64,000 nucleotides of DNA. Origin: Celeribacter halophilus (GTDB lineage: Bacteria; Pseudomonadota; Alphaproteobacteria; Rhodobacterales; Rhodobacteraceae). The stretch spans positions 35,403-99,402 of the forward strand of contig NZ_FORY01000012.1 in assembly GCF_900114135.1 (NCBI RefSeq). The letters are read 5' to 3'. Shown here piece by piece: positions 1-8,357 of the stretch. Position 1 is the first letter of the stretch; each line of letters begins with the position of its first letter. The notes under the pieces are model-generated. The model searched no databases. It was not told the DNA's origin and saw only the letters and a program-made list of their open reading frames with translations. A program made the position numbers and the translations under genes.

Positions 1-579
1 TTGGGGCTGATCATCGCGGTGCCCGCAGCATGGTCTATGGCCTTTGTGCCGTCCAAGCGCACCAAGGACATCCTGATGTGGATGCTCTCGACCAAGATGC
101 TGCCACCTGTCGGTGTTCTGGTCCCGATCTACCTTCTGTTCCGCAACCTTGGGTTGCTTGATACGCAGGTCGGTTTGATCATCGTTCTGACGCTGATCAA
201 CCTGCCGATCATCGTCTGGATGCTCTACACCTATTTCAAGGAAATCCCCGGTGAAATTCTTGAAGCCGCGCGGATGGACGGGGCAACGCTGCGCTCGGAG
301 ATCATCCATGTGCTGACGCCTATGGCGATTCCCGGCATGGCCTCCACGGTGCTTTTGAACATCATCCTTGCGTGGAACGAAGCGTTTTGGACGCTCAATC
401 TGACGGCGGCGAAATCCGCACCGCTCACAGCATTTATCGCCAGTTATTCAAGCCCCGAGGGCTTGTTCTACGCCAAACTGTCGGCCGCCTCGACCATGGC
501 AATCGCGCCGATCCTGATCATGGGCTGGTTCAGCCAGAAACAACTTGTCCGGGGTCTGACCTTCGGCGCTGTCAAATAA
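1..579 (+). CDS. smoG: Polyol/sugar ABC transporter permease, 5' end outside window
   Basis: Inner-membrane permease of a binding-protein-dependent carbohydrate importer (MalG-like). The 192 residues seen have several hydrophobic segments and the EAA loop (EAARMDGAT, about residues 89-97) that docks on the ATPase. Family members are usually about 275 residues, so roughly the first 80 are missing to the left; the frame is open at base 1 and the TTG there is probably not the start. The ATPase follows after 10 bases and a mannitol dehydrogenase after that, the arrangement of the smoEFGK-mtlK operon of Rhodobacter, which is why a sorbitol/mannitol importer is inferred. The exact substrate cannot be read from the sequence. 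Confidence 0.85.
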   Translation: MGLIIAVPAAWSMAFVPSKRTKDILMWMLSTKMLPPVGVLVPIYLLFRNLGLLDTQVGLIIVLTLINLPIIVWMLYTYFKEIPGEILEAARMDGATLRSEIIHVLTPMAIPGMASTVLLNIILAWNEAFWTLNLTAAKSAPLTAFIASYSSPEGLFYAKLSAASTMAIAPILIMGWFSQKQLVRGLTFGAVK

Positions 580-589
580 AGGAGACATC

Positions 590-1597
590 ATGGGACGCAT
601 CACACTTGATAAAGTGCGTAAGGCCTTCGGCGATGTCGAAGTCATTCCGCCTCTGGATCTGACCATCGAGGATGGGGAGTTTGTGGTCTTCGTCGGTCCG
701 TCGGGCTGTGGGAAATCTACATTGCTACGGCTGATTGCGGGGCTGGAAGATGTCTCCGACGGCCAGATCCGCATCGACCGTCAGGACGCGACCAACCTGC
801 CGCCAGCAAAACGCGGTCTGGCGATGGTTTTCCAGTCCTACGCCCTCTATCCGCATATGTCCGTGCGCAAGAACATCGCCTTTCCGATGAAAATGGCGGG
901 TCTGTCGCAGGAAGAGCAGGAGCGCCGGATCGAGGCGGCCGCAAAGGCGTTGAACCTCACTGATTACCTTGACCGCAAACCCGGCCAGCTTTCGGGCGGC
1001 CAACGGCAGCGGGTGGCAATCGGGCGGGCCATTGTGCGCGAACCGGCCGCGTTCCTGTTCGACGAGCCTTTGTCGAATCTGGACGCCGCGCTGCGCGTCG
1101 GGATGCGGTTGGAGATTTCCGAACTGCACAAACGTCTTGCCACCACGATGGTCTATGTAACTCACGATCAGGTCGAGGCCATGACAATGGCTGACAAGAT
1201 CGTTGTGCTGCGCGCAGGGCATATCGAACAGGTCGGCTCGCCGCTGGAACTCTACAACACCCCCCGCAATGTCTTTGTGGCGGGCTTTATTGGGTCTCCG
1301 AAGATGAACCTGATCACAGGGCCGGAAGCGGAGAAACACGGGGCGACGACCATCGGCATCCGTCCCGAACACCTCGAAGTTTCGACCGGGAGCGGGGAGT
1401 GGAAAGGGGTGATCGGTGTGTCTGAACACCTTGGCTCCGATACGTTCTTCCATGTGAATATCGAGGGGTTCGGTGAGCCTCTGACCGTGCGGGCCTCTGG
1501 CGAAGTGTCTTTGACATACGGCGACACGATCTGGCTCACGCCCAACGCCTCCAACCTGCACCGCTTCGATGCAGAAGGGCTTCGGATCGCTGACTGA
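590..1597 (+). CDS. smoK: Polyol/sugar ABC transporter ATP-binding protein (MalK/UgpC type)
   Basis: Cytoplasmic ATPase that energises the permease encoded just upstream. The 335-residue chain has a Walker A motif (GPSGCGKST, about residue 36), the signature LSGGQRQR (about 133), Walker B ending FLFDEP (about 155), the switch histidine in VTHDQ, and a C-terminal TOBE-like beta domain typical of the MalK group. The ATG at 590 follows AAGGAGACATC, a strong ribosome binding site. Family assignment is secure; the polyol assignment comes from the mannitol dehydrogenase gene downstream. Confidence 0.92.
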   Translation: MGRITLDKVRKAFGDVEVIPPLDLTIEDGEFVVFVGPSGCGKSTLLRLIAGLEDVSDGQIRIDRQDATNLPPAKRGLAMVFQSYALYPHMSVRKNIAFPMKMAGLSQEEQERRIEAAAKALNLTDYLDRKPGQLSGGQRQRVAIGRAIVREPAAFLFDEPLSNLDAALRVGMRLEISELHKRLATTMVYVTHDQVEAMTMADKIVVLRAGHIEQVGSPLELYNTPRNVFVAGFIGSPKMNLITGPEAEKHGATTIGIRPEHLEVSTGSGEWKGVIGVSEHLGSDTFFHVNIEGFGEPLTVRASGEVSLTYGDTIWLTPNASNLHRFDAEGLRIAD

Positions 1598-1626
1598 AGT
1601 CCACCACATGCATTGAGGAACATATC

Positions 1627-3090
1627 ATGAAGCTATCGAACGAGACCCTCAAGGACTTGCCGGAGACCGTCCTGCGCCCCGAATACGACCGGAGCAAACT
1701 GACGCCGGGCATCGTGCATATCGGGCTTGGCAATTTCCACCGTGCGCATCAGTCGTGGTATTTGCACCGGCTGATGCAACAGGGTTTGGCGCAGGATTGG
1801 GCCATCATCGGTGCCGGCGTGCGCGCCTATGATGAGACCATGCGTCGGAAAATGGCGGCGCAGGACTATTTGACGACGCTCATTGAGCTGGACCCTGCCG
1901 GCTCAAAGGCCGAAGTGGTCGGCGCGATGATTGACTATGTTCCGGTCGAAGACGGCAACGGGGCACTGATCGAACGCATGGCACAGCCGGACATCCGGAT
2001 TGTCGCGCTCACCGTGACCGAAGGCGGCTACTATATCGATCCGGCGACCAAGGGCTTCGACGCTGCCCATCCGGATATTGTCCACGATGCTGCCAACCCT
2101 CAGCACCCGCGCACCGCGTTCGGGGCCATCGTGGCCGCGCTGAAACTGCGTCGGGATCGCGGGATCGGGCCGTTCACAGGGCAGTCGTGCGACAATCTTC
2201 TGGGCAATGGTCATGTGCTGCGTCAAACGGTGGTGTCTCTGGCGCGGCTGTCCGACCCCGAGCTTGCAGACTGGATCGAGACGCATTGCACTTTCCCCAA
2301 CGCGATGGTCGATTGCATCGTGCCTGCGACCGGTCCGAAGGAGTTGGAGCTGGTCAAAGAGTTCGGCATTGAGGACATGGTGCCTGTCACTCACGAGAAT
2401 TTCCGGCAATGGGTGATCGAGGACAATTTCTGCGCAGGCCGTCCCGACTGGGACAAGGCGGGCGCGACATTTTCCGATAATGTCCATGCCTATGAGACGA
2501 TGAAAATTCGTATTCTCAATGGCGGGCATCAGGTGATCTCGGCGGCAGGGGATTTGTTGTCGGTGGAGACGATCTCCGGCTGCATGGCGCATCCGTTGAT
2601 TGCAGCGTTGTTCGAGAAGGTCGAGCGCGAAGAGATCATGCCGCATGTTGCGCCGGTGCCGGAGTTTACGCCGCAAACCTATGTGGCTCTGATCAAAAAG
2701 CGGTTCTCCAATCCAAAGATCGTCGACACGACGCGGCGCGTGGCCTTTGACGGGTCGTCGCGCCATCCGGGATTCCTTGTGCCTTCCATTCGGGCCGGTC
2801 TCGACCGCGGGATGGGGGTGGAAGGCCTCGCGCTCGTCTCTGCGATCTGGGCGCGTTATTGCCTCGGCGTGCGTGAGGATGGCAGCACCATCGAGCCGAA
2901 TGACCCCTTCTGGTCGGATGTGACCGCGCTGGCCGCCAAAGCCAAGGATACGCCGGAGGTATGGCTGTCCATGCGTCACATCTATGGCGACCTTGGCGAT
3001 GATCCGCGGTTTGCAGACAGTTTCACACGCTGGCTGACGATGATCTATGACACAGGGCTGGAAGCTACGCTGGGCACTTACTTGGCCTGA
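1627..3090 (+). CDS. mtlK: Mannitol/polyol 2-dehydrogenase, long-chain family
   Basis: NAD-dependent polyol dehydrogenase (mannitol to fructose class; fructuronate and altronate oxidoreductases are relatives). The 487 residues are the normal length. The N-terminal nucleotide fold carries IVHIGLGNFHRAHQ (about residues 29-42), and the catalytic K-x4-N-x2-H signature is visible as KIRILNGGH (about residue 293). It is 29 bases after the ATPase gene with GAGGAACATATC before the ATG, so it is the catabolic end of the uptake operon. The gene ends 13 bases inside the convergent znuB. Mannitol, sorbitol or arabitol specificity cannot be settled by eye. Confidence 0.9.
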   Translation: MKLSNETLKDLPETVLRPEYDRSKLTPGIVHIGLGNFHRAHQSWYLHRLMQQGLAQDWAIIGAGVRAYDETMRRKMAAQDYLTTLIELDPAGSKAEVVGAMIDYVPVEDGNGALIERMAQPDIRIVALTVTEGGYYIDPATKGFDAAHPDIVHDAANPQHPRTAFGAIVAALKLRRDRGIGPFTGQSCDNLLGNGHVLRQTVVSLARLSDPELADWIETHCTFPNAMVDCIVPATGPKELELVKEFGIEDMVPVTHENFRQWVIEDNFCAGRPDWDKAGATFSDNVHAYETMKIRILNGGHQVISAAGDLLSVETISGCMAHPLIAALFEKVEREEIMPHVAPVPEFTPQTYVALIKKRFSNPKIVDTTRRVAFDGSSRHPGFLVPSIRAGLDRGMGVEGLALVSAIWARYCLGVREDGSTIEPNDPFWSDVTALAAKAKDTPEVWLSMRHIYGDLGDDPRFADSFTRWLTMIYDTGLEATLGTYLA

Positions 3091-3881
3091 CCGCGCACCA
3101 GCCGGACCAGATTGGCAACCACAAAGAGCAGGGCCCCGACGCAGACAATCGTGGGCCCTGTTGGCGTGTCAAACGTGAAGGCGCTTTGGATGCCGCCCAG
3201 AATCGACAACATGCCGATCACCATTGCAATCACAGCCATGCGCTCCGGCGTGCGGGCAAAAGCGCGAGCGCTGGCCGCAGGGATCAGAAGCATGGCCGCA
3301 ATCAACAGCGTGCCGACCACCTTGATCGCCACCGCAACCACAAGCGCCAATGCCAGAGACAGGATGATCTGTTCGCGTTTGGGTGAAATGCCGGAGGCAT
3401 AGGCCAGATCGGGGTTGAGCGTTGCGGTCAGCAGAGCGGACCACCGCCAGTATAGAAGTCCGACAACCATAAGCGCGCCGAGCCAGATCACCACAAGGTC
3501 GCTCCGTCCGACGGCCAGAATGTCTCCAAAGAGATAGGCCATCAGATCAACCCGCACACTGGGAACAAAAGAGACGGCCACGAGGCCAAAGGCCAGCGAA
3601 CTGTGCGCCATGACGCCCAGCAGCGTATCCATCGCAAAGCCGCGCCCTGCAAGCGCGGAAACCGTCACGGCCATGATGAGCGCCACGGACAGAACGCCTG
3701 CGAAAATCGAGATGTTGAAGGTTAGAGCCAGGGCCACGCCCAACAGTGCTGCGTGGGCGGTGGCATCGCCGAAATAGGCCATGCGCCGCCAGACCACGAA
3801 ACAGCCTAGAGGGGCCGCGGCGATCACCAGACCGAGTCCGGCCAGAACGGCGCGGACAATGAAATCATCCAGAAGGCTCAT
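3078..3881 (-). CDS. znuB: Zinc ABC transporter permease
   Basis: Inner-membrane channel of the high-affinity zinc importer (ABC-3 family), 267 residues with about eight hydrophobic segments and the family GDATAHAALLGVAL stretch near residue 38. I take the ATG at 3881 (MSLLDDF) because it overlaps the znuC stop by four bases (ATGA); an upstream ATG in the same frame lies inside znuC. It forms a coupled unit with znuC and zur on the minus strand. Its 3' end overlaps the convergent mannitol dehydrogenase gene by 13 bases. Confidence 0.93.
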   Translation of the reverse strand: MSLLDDFIVRAVLAGLGLVIAAAPLGCFVVWRRMAYFGDATAHAALLGVALALTFNISIFAGVLSVALIMAVTVSALAGRGFAMDTLLGVMAHSSLAFGLVAVSFVPSVRVDLMAYLFGDILAVGRSDLVVIWLGALMVVGLLYWRWSALLTATLNPDLAYASGISPKREQIILSLALALVVAVAIKVVGTLLIAAMLLIPAASARAFARTPERMAVIAMVIGMLSILGGIQSAFTFDTPTGPTIVCVGALLFVVANLVRLVRGQAK

Positions 3882-4624
3882 GCGTTTTCCTCGTACGAAT
3901 GATCGTGATCGCAACCGTCATGATCGTGATGGTGTTCGTGGCGGTAGAGCGCCAGTGCGCCATGCGTGCCTGTGCCAAAGAGCGCACGGTATTCCGGTGC
4001 GGAGGCCACATGCTCCGGCGCGCCGTGACAACAGACATGCCCGTTGAGGCAGATCACCCGATCGGATGCGGCCATGACAACGTGAAGTTCGTGCGAAACC
4101 ATCAACACGGCACAGCCTTTTTTGTGCCGCAGCGTTTCGATCTGGCTATAGAAATCGGCAGAGCCGGGCTGGTCGAGCCCCTGCGTGGCTTCGTCGAGAA
4201 TAAGAAGGTCGGGCTCCATCAAGAGCGCACGCGCCAGAAGTACCCGCTGGAATTGTCCTCCGGAGAGGGAGGTCATTTGATGCTGACACAAATGACCTGC
4301 GCCGGCGTCTTCAAGCGCGGCATGGGCGGCGGCATCGCTCACCCGCTTCGGAAGTGACAGGAAACGCCGTACGGTCAGGGGCAGGGTCGGATCGATATGC
4401 AGCTTTTGCGGCACATAGCCGATCTTGAGACCTTTTTGCCGAGTGACCTGACCGGTTTGCGGCGTCAAAGCGCCGATGATCACGCGCAATAGCGTCGATT
4501 TCCCTGAACCGTTCGGCCCGACGATGGTGACGATTTCTCCGGTATCGATATGCAGCGAGACCTGATCGAGAACCTGCCGCCCGCCAAGGCTCAGGCTCAC
4601 GTTGTCTACGGAAACAAGGCTCAT
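3878..4624 (-). CDS. znuC: Zinc ABC transporter ATP-binding protein with His-rich tail
   Basis: ATPase of the ZnuABC importer, 248 residues. Walker A GPNGSGKST (about residue 36), signature LSGGQFQR (about 127) and Walker B LLILDEA are all present. The last 25 or so residues are rich in His and Asp (HEHHHDHDGCDHDHS), a metal-binding tail found in many ZnuC proteins. The start at 4624 overlaps the zur stop by four bases, so translation is probably coupled to zur; a longer reading would start inside zur. Expected to be repressed by Zur when zinc is replete. Confidence 0.94.
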   Translation of the reverse strand: MSLVSVDNVSLSLGGRQVLDQVSLHIDTGEIVTIVGPNGSGKSTLLRVIIGALTPQTGQVTRQKGLKIGYVPQKLHIDPTLPLTVRRFLSLPKRVSDAAAHAALEDAGAGHLCQHQMTSLSGGQFQRVLLARALLMEPDLLILDEATQGLDQPGSADFYSQIETLRHKKGCAVLMVSHELHVVMAASDRVICLNGHVCCHGAPEHVASAPEYRALFGTGTHGALALYRHEHHHDHDGCDHDHSYEENA

Positions 4625-5109
4625 TTCGCGGCGTCCGTGATGCAATTCGGGCAGGTGCCCTCGGCCTCAAGCACGGCTTTGCTGATGTGAAACCCTGTGG
4701 TTTCCGCGATCTGGCTCAGAAGGCTGTGCGAAGGATCGGTTTCGGCCTCCGCTACCGCGTTGCAACTGGTGCAGATGAGGAAGGCGGGTGTGTGGATGTC
4801 ACCGGGATGGGCGCAGGCGATGAAGGCGTTGAGCCGTTCGATCTTGTGCGCCAGCCCGTGTTTTGTCAGGAAGTCGAGCGCGCGATAGGCCACGGGTGGC
4901 TGGCTTCCGAACCCGTCCTTGGCCAGCCGCGCCAGCACATCATAGGCCCCGAGGGCGCGGTGTTCTTCGAGCAGGATTTCCAAAGTCCGTTTGCGCACGG
5001 GTGTCAGTTGCAAACCGGCCTCGCGGCAGGAGCGGTCCGCTTCGGCAACAGCATCGGCGACACAATGGCTGTGATCGTGTTGGTGAAATCCGATCGGGTT
5101 GGGGTCCAT
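4621..5109 (-). CDS. zur: Zinc uptake regulator, Fur family
   Basis: Fur-family repressor of zinc uptake, 162 residues. It has an N-terminal winged-helix region (PVRKRTLEILLEEHRALGAYD) and a C-terminal metal-binding domain with CTSC and a final CPNC pair, the structural zinc site of Zur/Fur proteins. The N terminus is unusually His-rich (FHQHDHSH). The ATG at 5109 is preceded by GGAGAATTGTC, a good ribosome binding site, favouring it over one seven codons upstream. It is first in zur-znuC-znuB and divergent from znuA across an interval holding a 15-base perfect inverted repeat, so it is probably autoregulated. Confidence 0.92.
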   Translation of the reverse strand: MDPNPIGFHQHDHSHCVADAVAEADRSCREAGLQLTPVRKRTLEILLEEHRALGAYDVLARLAKDGFGSQPPVAYRALDFLTKHGLAHKIERLNAFIACAHPGDIHTPAFLICTSCNAVAEAETDPSHSLLSQIAETTGFHISKAVLEAEGTCPNCITDAAK

Positions 5110-5168
5110 GACAATTCTCCGTGCTGGCAAGACGTGCAGGGCATTGCCTGCGCGACAGGGGGTATTGA

Positions 5169-5213
5169 TATGTTATCACGTCTACTATATCAAGCCCGAG
5201 ACGTGATAACATA
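5169..5213. promoter_or_regulatory. Paired Zur operator between zur and znuA
   Basis: A perfect inverted repeat has 15-base arms at 5169-5183 and 5199-5213 separated by 15 bases. Each arm, read outward-in, begins with the ATGTTAT half-site of alphaproteobacterial Zur boxes and continues into a weaker second half, so the structure looks like two head-to-head Zur boxes. It lies between the divergent zur and znuA start codons (5109 and 5234). The repeat is seen directly; Zur as the ligand is inferred from the neighbours and from general knowledge of Zur boxes. Confidence 0.75.
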
Positions 5214-5233
5214 ACACAAATTTCGAGGCTACA

Positions 5234-6343
5234 ATGACTCTACGTTCCTCCCTCCTTTTCGCGCCGCTGCTCGCCGGCGCGCATTTCGCACAGGTTGCAT
5301 CGGCACAGGCCGAGGTGCCCAATGTCGTGACCGATATGGCCCCGATCCAGTCGCTTGTCATGCAAGTGATGGGGGATCTCGGAACGCCTGATGTGTTGAT
5401 GCCGCAGGGCACGTCACCGCACGGCTATTCCCTGCGCCCGTCAGAGGCAAAGGCTGTGCAGGATGCGGATGTTGTGTTCTGGACCGGCCCGCAGATCGAG
5501 CCGTGGCTCGAAGACCTGATCGAAGAGATCGGTAAAAATACCCGCTCTGTGCCGCTGACCGAGGTTGAGGGTGCGATACTATTGGACGTTCGCGACGGGG
5601 CAACCTTTGAACGCCATGTGCATGATCACGATGAACATGGGCATGACGATCACGATGAGCATGAAGATCATGACGAACACGACCATGATGCTCACGATCA
5701 TGATGCGCATGAAGAGCAAGGTTATGATGACCACGATCACGAAGATGCCCACGAGGACCATGACGATCATGACCACGATGAGCATGAAGAGCACGCGCAT
5801 GACGACCATGATCATGACGACCATGATGGCGCGGACGGCCACGCTTGGCTGGACCCGATGAATGCACACGTTTGGCTGGGCGCGATTGCAGAAGAGCTTT
5901 CAGAGCTCGATGCTGATAACGCCGCGACCTATCGTGCCAACGCCGCAGCGGCGCAAGAGGCGCTGGATGAAAAAATCGCCGAAATCCGGACCGAACTTGC
6001 CCCGATTTCCGATATGAAATTCATCGTCTTCCACGATGCCTATCAGTATTTCGAGAACCGTTTCGGCCTGTCTGCGGCTGGGTCGATCTCTATCGGGGAT
6101 GCCTCGGCTCCGAGCCCTGCTCGGATCAAAGAGGTTCAGGACAAGGTGAAAGAGATCGACGTCGATTGCGTCTTTGCCGAGCCGCAGTTCAATGCAGGCC
6201 TTGTGAAGACTGTTCTTGATGGCACAGATGCTCGTTCCTTGGTGATTGATCCTCTGGGTGTGGCACTGACACCGGGAGCGGATTTTTATGCCGCGTTGAT
6301 GGATGAATTGGCGAATTCTTTCAAGGCATGCGTTGGCGAGTGA
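5234..6343 (+). CDS. znuA: Zinc-binding periplasmic protein with long His/Asp loop
   Basis: Periplasmic zinc receptor of ZnuABC, 369 residues. A signal peptide ends near SAQA (residue 26). Zinc ligands of the family are visible: His63 in SPHGYS, the His of DGHAWLDP (203) and the His of FHDAYQYF. Between the first two lies a loop, about residues 128-203, made almost wholly of His, Asp and Glu with some 25 histidines. The DNA for it (about 5610-5840) is built of short imperfect CATGAC/GATCAC repeats. ZnuA proteins normally have such a loop, but this one is long. Regulated with zur from the shared operator upstream. Confidence 0.95.
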   Translation: MTLRSSLLFAPLLAGAHFAQVASAQAEVPNVVTDMAPIQSLVMQVMGDLGTPDVLMPQGTSPHGYSLRPSEAKAVQDADVVFWTGPQIEPWLEDLIEEIGKNTRSVPLTEVEGAILLDVRDGATFERHVHDHDEHGHDDHDEHEDHDEHDHDAHDHDAHEEQGYDDHDHEDAHEDHDDHDHDEHEEHAHDDHDHDDHDGADGHAWLDPMNAHVWLGAIAEELSELDADNAATYRANAAAAQEALDEKIAEIRTELAPISDMKFIVFHDAYQYFENRFGLSAAGSISIGDASAPSPARIKEVQDKVKEIDVDCVFAEPQFNAGLVKTVLDGTDARSLVIDPLGVALTPGADFYAALMDELANSFKACVGE

Positions 6344-6370
6344 GCTGAAACTCTAAGTGATGGATGAAAA

Positions 6371-6402
6371 AAGGGCGCGAGGCGAGGTCTCGCGCCCTTG
6401 TT
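6371..6402 (+). terminator. Intrinsic terminator after znuA
   Basis: A perfect 11-base stem (6371-6381 with 6389-6399) and a 7-base loop, followed by GTTTGTG. It sits 28 bases after the znuA stop. The T-tract is short, so efficiency is uncertain. The A-run before the stem could serve the other strand, but no gene there needs it. Confidence 0.65.
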
Positions 6403-6427
6403 TGTGCGGATGGGGGGCTTTACATCC

Positions 6428-7228
6428 ATGAGCATGACAGTGCGCATCCCTTTTCGTAAATCGGCCCCTCGGGTCAATGTTATTCGCCTCAATGGCGCGA
6501 TCATGACCCGCCAAGGCGGATTGAATGACCAAAGCCTTGCCCCCGCAATCGAGCGTGCCTTTTCCAAAGGCAAGCCCTCCGCCGTGGCGCTTTCGATCAA
6601 CTCGCCGGGCGGTTCTCCGGTGCAGTCTTCGCTCATCGCCGCGCGTATTACGCGGCTGGCGGCGGAGAAAGAGGTTCCTGTTTATGCCTTTGTCGAGGAT
6701 GTCGCGGCTTCTGGGGGCTATTGGCTGGCCTGCGCTGCCGACAAGATATTCGTGGACACAAGTTCCATCGTCGGGTCCATTGGCGTGATCTCGGCGGGTT
6801 TCGGCTTTGACCAGTTCATCTCGAAACACGGGATCGAGCGGCGGGTCTACACCTCAGGCAAGTCGAAAAGCCAGATGGATCCGTTTCGGCCGGAAAATCC
6901 CGAAGACGTGGCGCGGATCAAGGCACTTCAGGAAGACATCCACGAGGCTTTCATCGCCCATGTCACCGCCTCCCGTGCCGAGCGTCTCTCCAAAGAGGTC
7001 GAGCTTTTTGACGGGGCGTTCTGGACTGGGGTGAAAGGCGTTGATCTCGGTCTGGCCGACGGTATCGGTCATCTGGTTCCCAAGATGAAAGAGATTTACG
7101 GTGACAAAGTGCGGCTTCCGGTTTTCGGACCGAAACGCCCTCTGCTGCGTCGTTTCGGTGCCCAGCTTGCATCAGGATTGACCTCGCAGGTCGAAGAACA
7201 GGCGCTTTGGGCGCGGTTCGGGCTCTGA
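6428..7228 (+). CDS. S49 family serine peptidase (SppA/SohB-like)
   Basis: Signal-peptide-peptidase-type serine protease, 266 residues, one S49 domain as in short SppA proteins. The catalytic serine is in DVAASGGYWLACAAD (about residue 106) and the general-base lysine in SGKSKSQMDPF (about residue 157). No clear N-terminal signal peptide or transmembrane segment is seen. I start at 6428 (MSMTVRIPF); the ATG at 6434 is equally possible, while an earlier ATG at 6398 lies inside the preceding terminator. The next gene starts five bases after its stop. Substrate unknown. Confidence 0.85.
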   Translation: MSMTVRIPFRKSAPRVNVIRLNGAIMTRQGGLNDQSLAPAIERAFSKGKPSAVALSINSPGGSPVQSSLIAARITRLAAEKEVPVYAFVEDVAASGGYWLACAADKIFVDTSSIVGSIGVISAGFGFDQFISKHGIERRVYTSGKSKSQMDPFRPENPEDVARIKALQEDIHEAFIAHVTASRAERLSKEVELFDGAFWTGVKGVDLGLADGIGHLVPKMKEIYGDKVRLPVFGPKRPLLRRFGAQLASGLTSQVEEQALWARFGL

Positions 7229-7232
7229 CGTC

Positions 7233-7400
7233 ATGATTTTCAAGGTCATCAGCGTTTTCCTGATCTTCATGATGGTCTTGGCCATATTCGGTCGCCTGCG
7301 TTTTCCCGGGCAACAGAAACTCAAAGATATGAAATGCCCCCGCTGCGGGCGTTACAGGATAGGTAAAGGCGCTTGCGCCTGTGAGAAGGGTAAACCCTGA
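7233..7400 (+). CDS. Small membrane protein with C-terminal zinc ribbon
   Basis: A 55-residue protein: an N-terminal hydrophobic helix (MIFKVISVFLIFMMVLAIFG) followed by a short soluble tail with two cysteine pairs, CPRC at about residue 35 and CAC at about 48, spaced like a small zinc ribbon. The start is four bases after the S49 peptidase stop, and its stop overlaps the antiporter start (TGATG), so it is embedded in that operon. I do not recognise a named family. The close packing and the Cys pattern argue that it is real. Confidence 0.72.
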   Translation: MIFKVISVFLIFMMVLAIFGRLRFPGQQKLKDMKCPRCGRYRIGKGACACEKGKP

Positions 7401-8344
7401 TGGATTTCGTTTATGCGATTGCGGGTCTGGTGCTTTTGCTGGTGGCCGGTGACATGTTGGTGCGAGGCGCGGTAAACCTGTCCTTGCGGCTCGGGATTCC
7501 GGCGTTGATCGTGTCTTTGACCGTGGTGGCTTTCGGCACCTCTGCGCCGGAGTTACTTGTGTCGATCTCTGCAATCTTTGATGGCGTGCCGGGGCTGGCG
7601 CTCGGGAATGTTGTCGGCTCGAATACGGCGAATGTCTTGCTGGTGCTTGGGGTGCCGGCGTTGATCTCGACGCTTCATGTGATCGATAATTCCACTCGTG
7701 CCTCCTATCTTCAGATGATTGGCGCGACGGTGATTTTTATCCTTCTGGCGCTCCGAGGGAAATTCGACTGGATCGCCGGTATTGTTCTGTTGGCCGCGCT
7801 CTTTTCCATGATTGGTCACGCCGTGTATGAAGCACGCTGTCACCGCGCCGCCCAACGCGAGCTTGATCTGGAAGAGGTGGAGGGGGCCGACCCCGACATG
7901 CCGTGGATCAAGATCGCCGGTTTTCTCATCGCCGGTTTGATCGGTTTGCCTTTGGGCGCGAATATTCTGGTTGAATCCTCCACCAATATTGCCCGCGATT
8001 TTGGCGTGTCCGAAACGGTGATCGGCCTGACGCTGGTGGCTTTGGGCACATCCCTGCCGGAACTGGCGACCACGGTGATGGCGGCGTTGCGCAAACAGGC
8101 GGATGTGGCTTTTGGCAATGTCATCGGCTCAAATATGTTCAATCTTTTAGGGATCATCGGCGTGTCGAGCCTTGTTGGTGCGTTGCCGGTGGAACCCGGA
8201 TTGATGCATTTTGACATTTGGGTGATGTTCGGCTCTTCCGTTCTTCTCGGCCTGTTTGTGTTGAAACGTATTGATATCACCCGAATTTGGGGTGTCGCGC
8301 TCTCTGCTCTATATATCCTCTATGTGTTGGCGGTATTGAGCTGA
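7400..8344 (+). CDS. yrbG: Calcium/sodium antiporter, CaCA superfamily
   Basis: Inner-membrane cation exchanger of the YrbG type, 314 residues with about ten hydrophobic segments. Both internal alpha repeats are visible: GTSAPELLVS with GNVVGSNTANVLL in the first half, and GTSLPELATT with GNVIGSNMFNLLG in the second. These are the ion-coordinating motifs of CaCA exchangers. A charged cytoplasmic loop separates the halves (about residues 145-170). The start codon overlaps the stop of the 55-residue gene upstream. Ion specificity is assumed from the family. Confidence 0.92.
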   Translation: MDFVYAIAGLVLLLVAGDMLVRGAVNLSLRLGIPALIVSLTVVAFGTSAPELLVSISAIFDGVPGLALGNVVGSNTANVLLVLGVPALISTLHVIDNSTRASYLQMIGATVIFILLALRGKFDWIAGIVLLAALFSMIGHAVYEARCHRAAQRELDLEEVEGADPDMPWIKIAGFLIAGLIGLPLGANILVESSTNIARDFGVSETVIGLTLVALGTSLPELATTVMAALRKQADVAFGNVIGSNMFNLLGIIGVSSLVGALPVEPGLMHFDIWVMFGSSVLLGLFVLKRIDITRIWGVALSALYILYVLAVLS

Positions 8345-8357
8345 GGAGAGGCCACGA

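Noticed and set aside
5610..5840. Possible tandem-repeat or CRISPR-like array
   Set aside because: Repeats are 6 to 12 bases, imperfect and in frame with the His/Asp loop; no spacers.
5358..5869. Long antisense frames over znuA, rich in His or Met
   Set aside because: Artefacts of the CATGAC/GATCAC repeats that encode the ZnuA loop on the plus strand.
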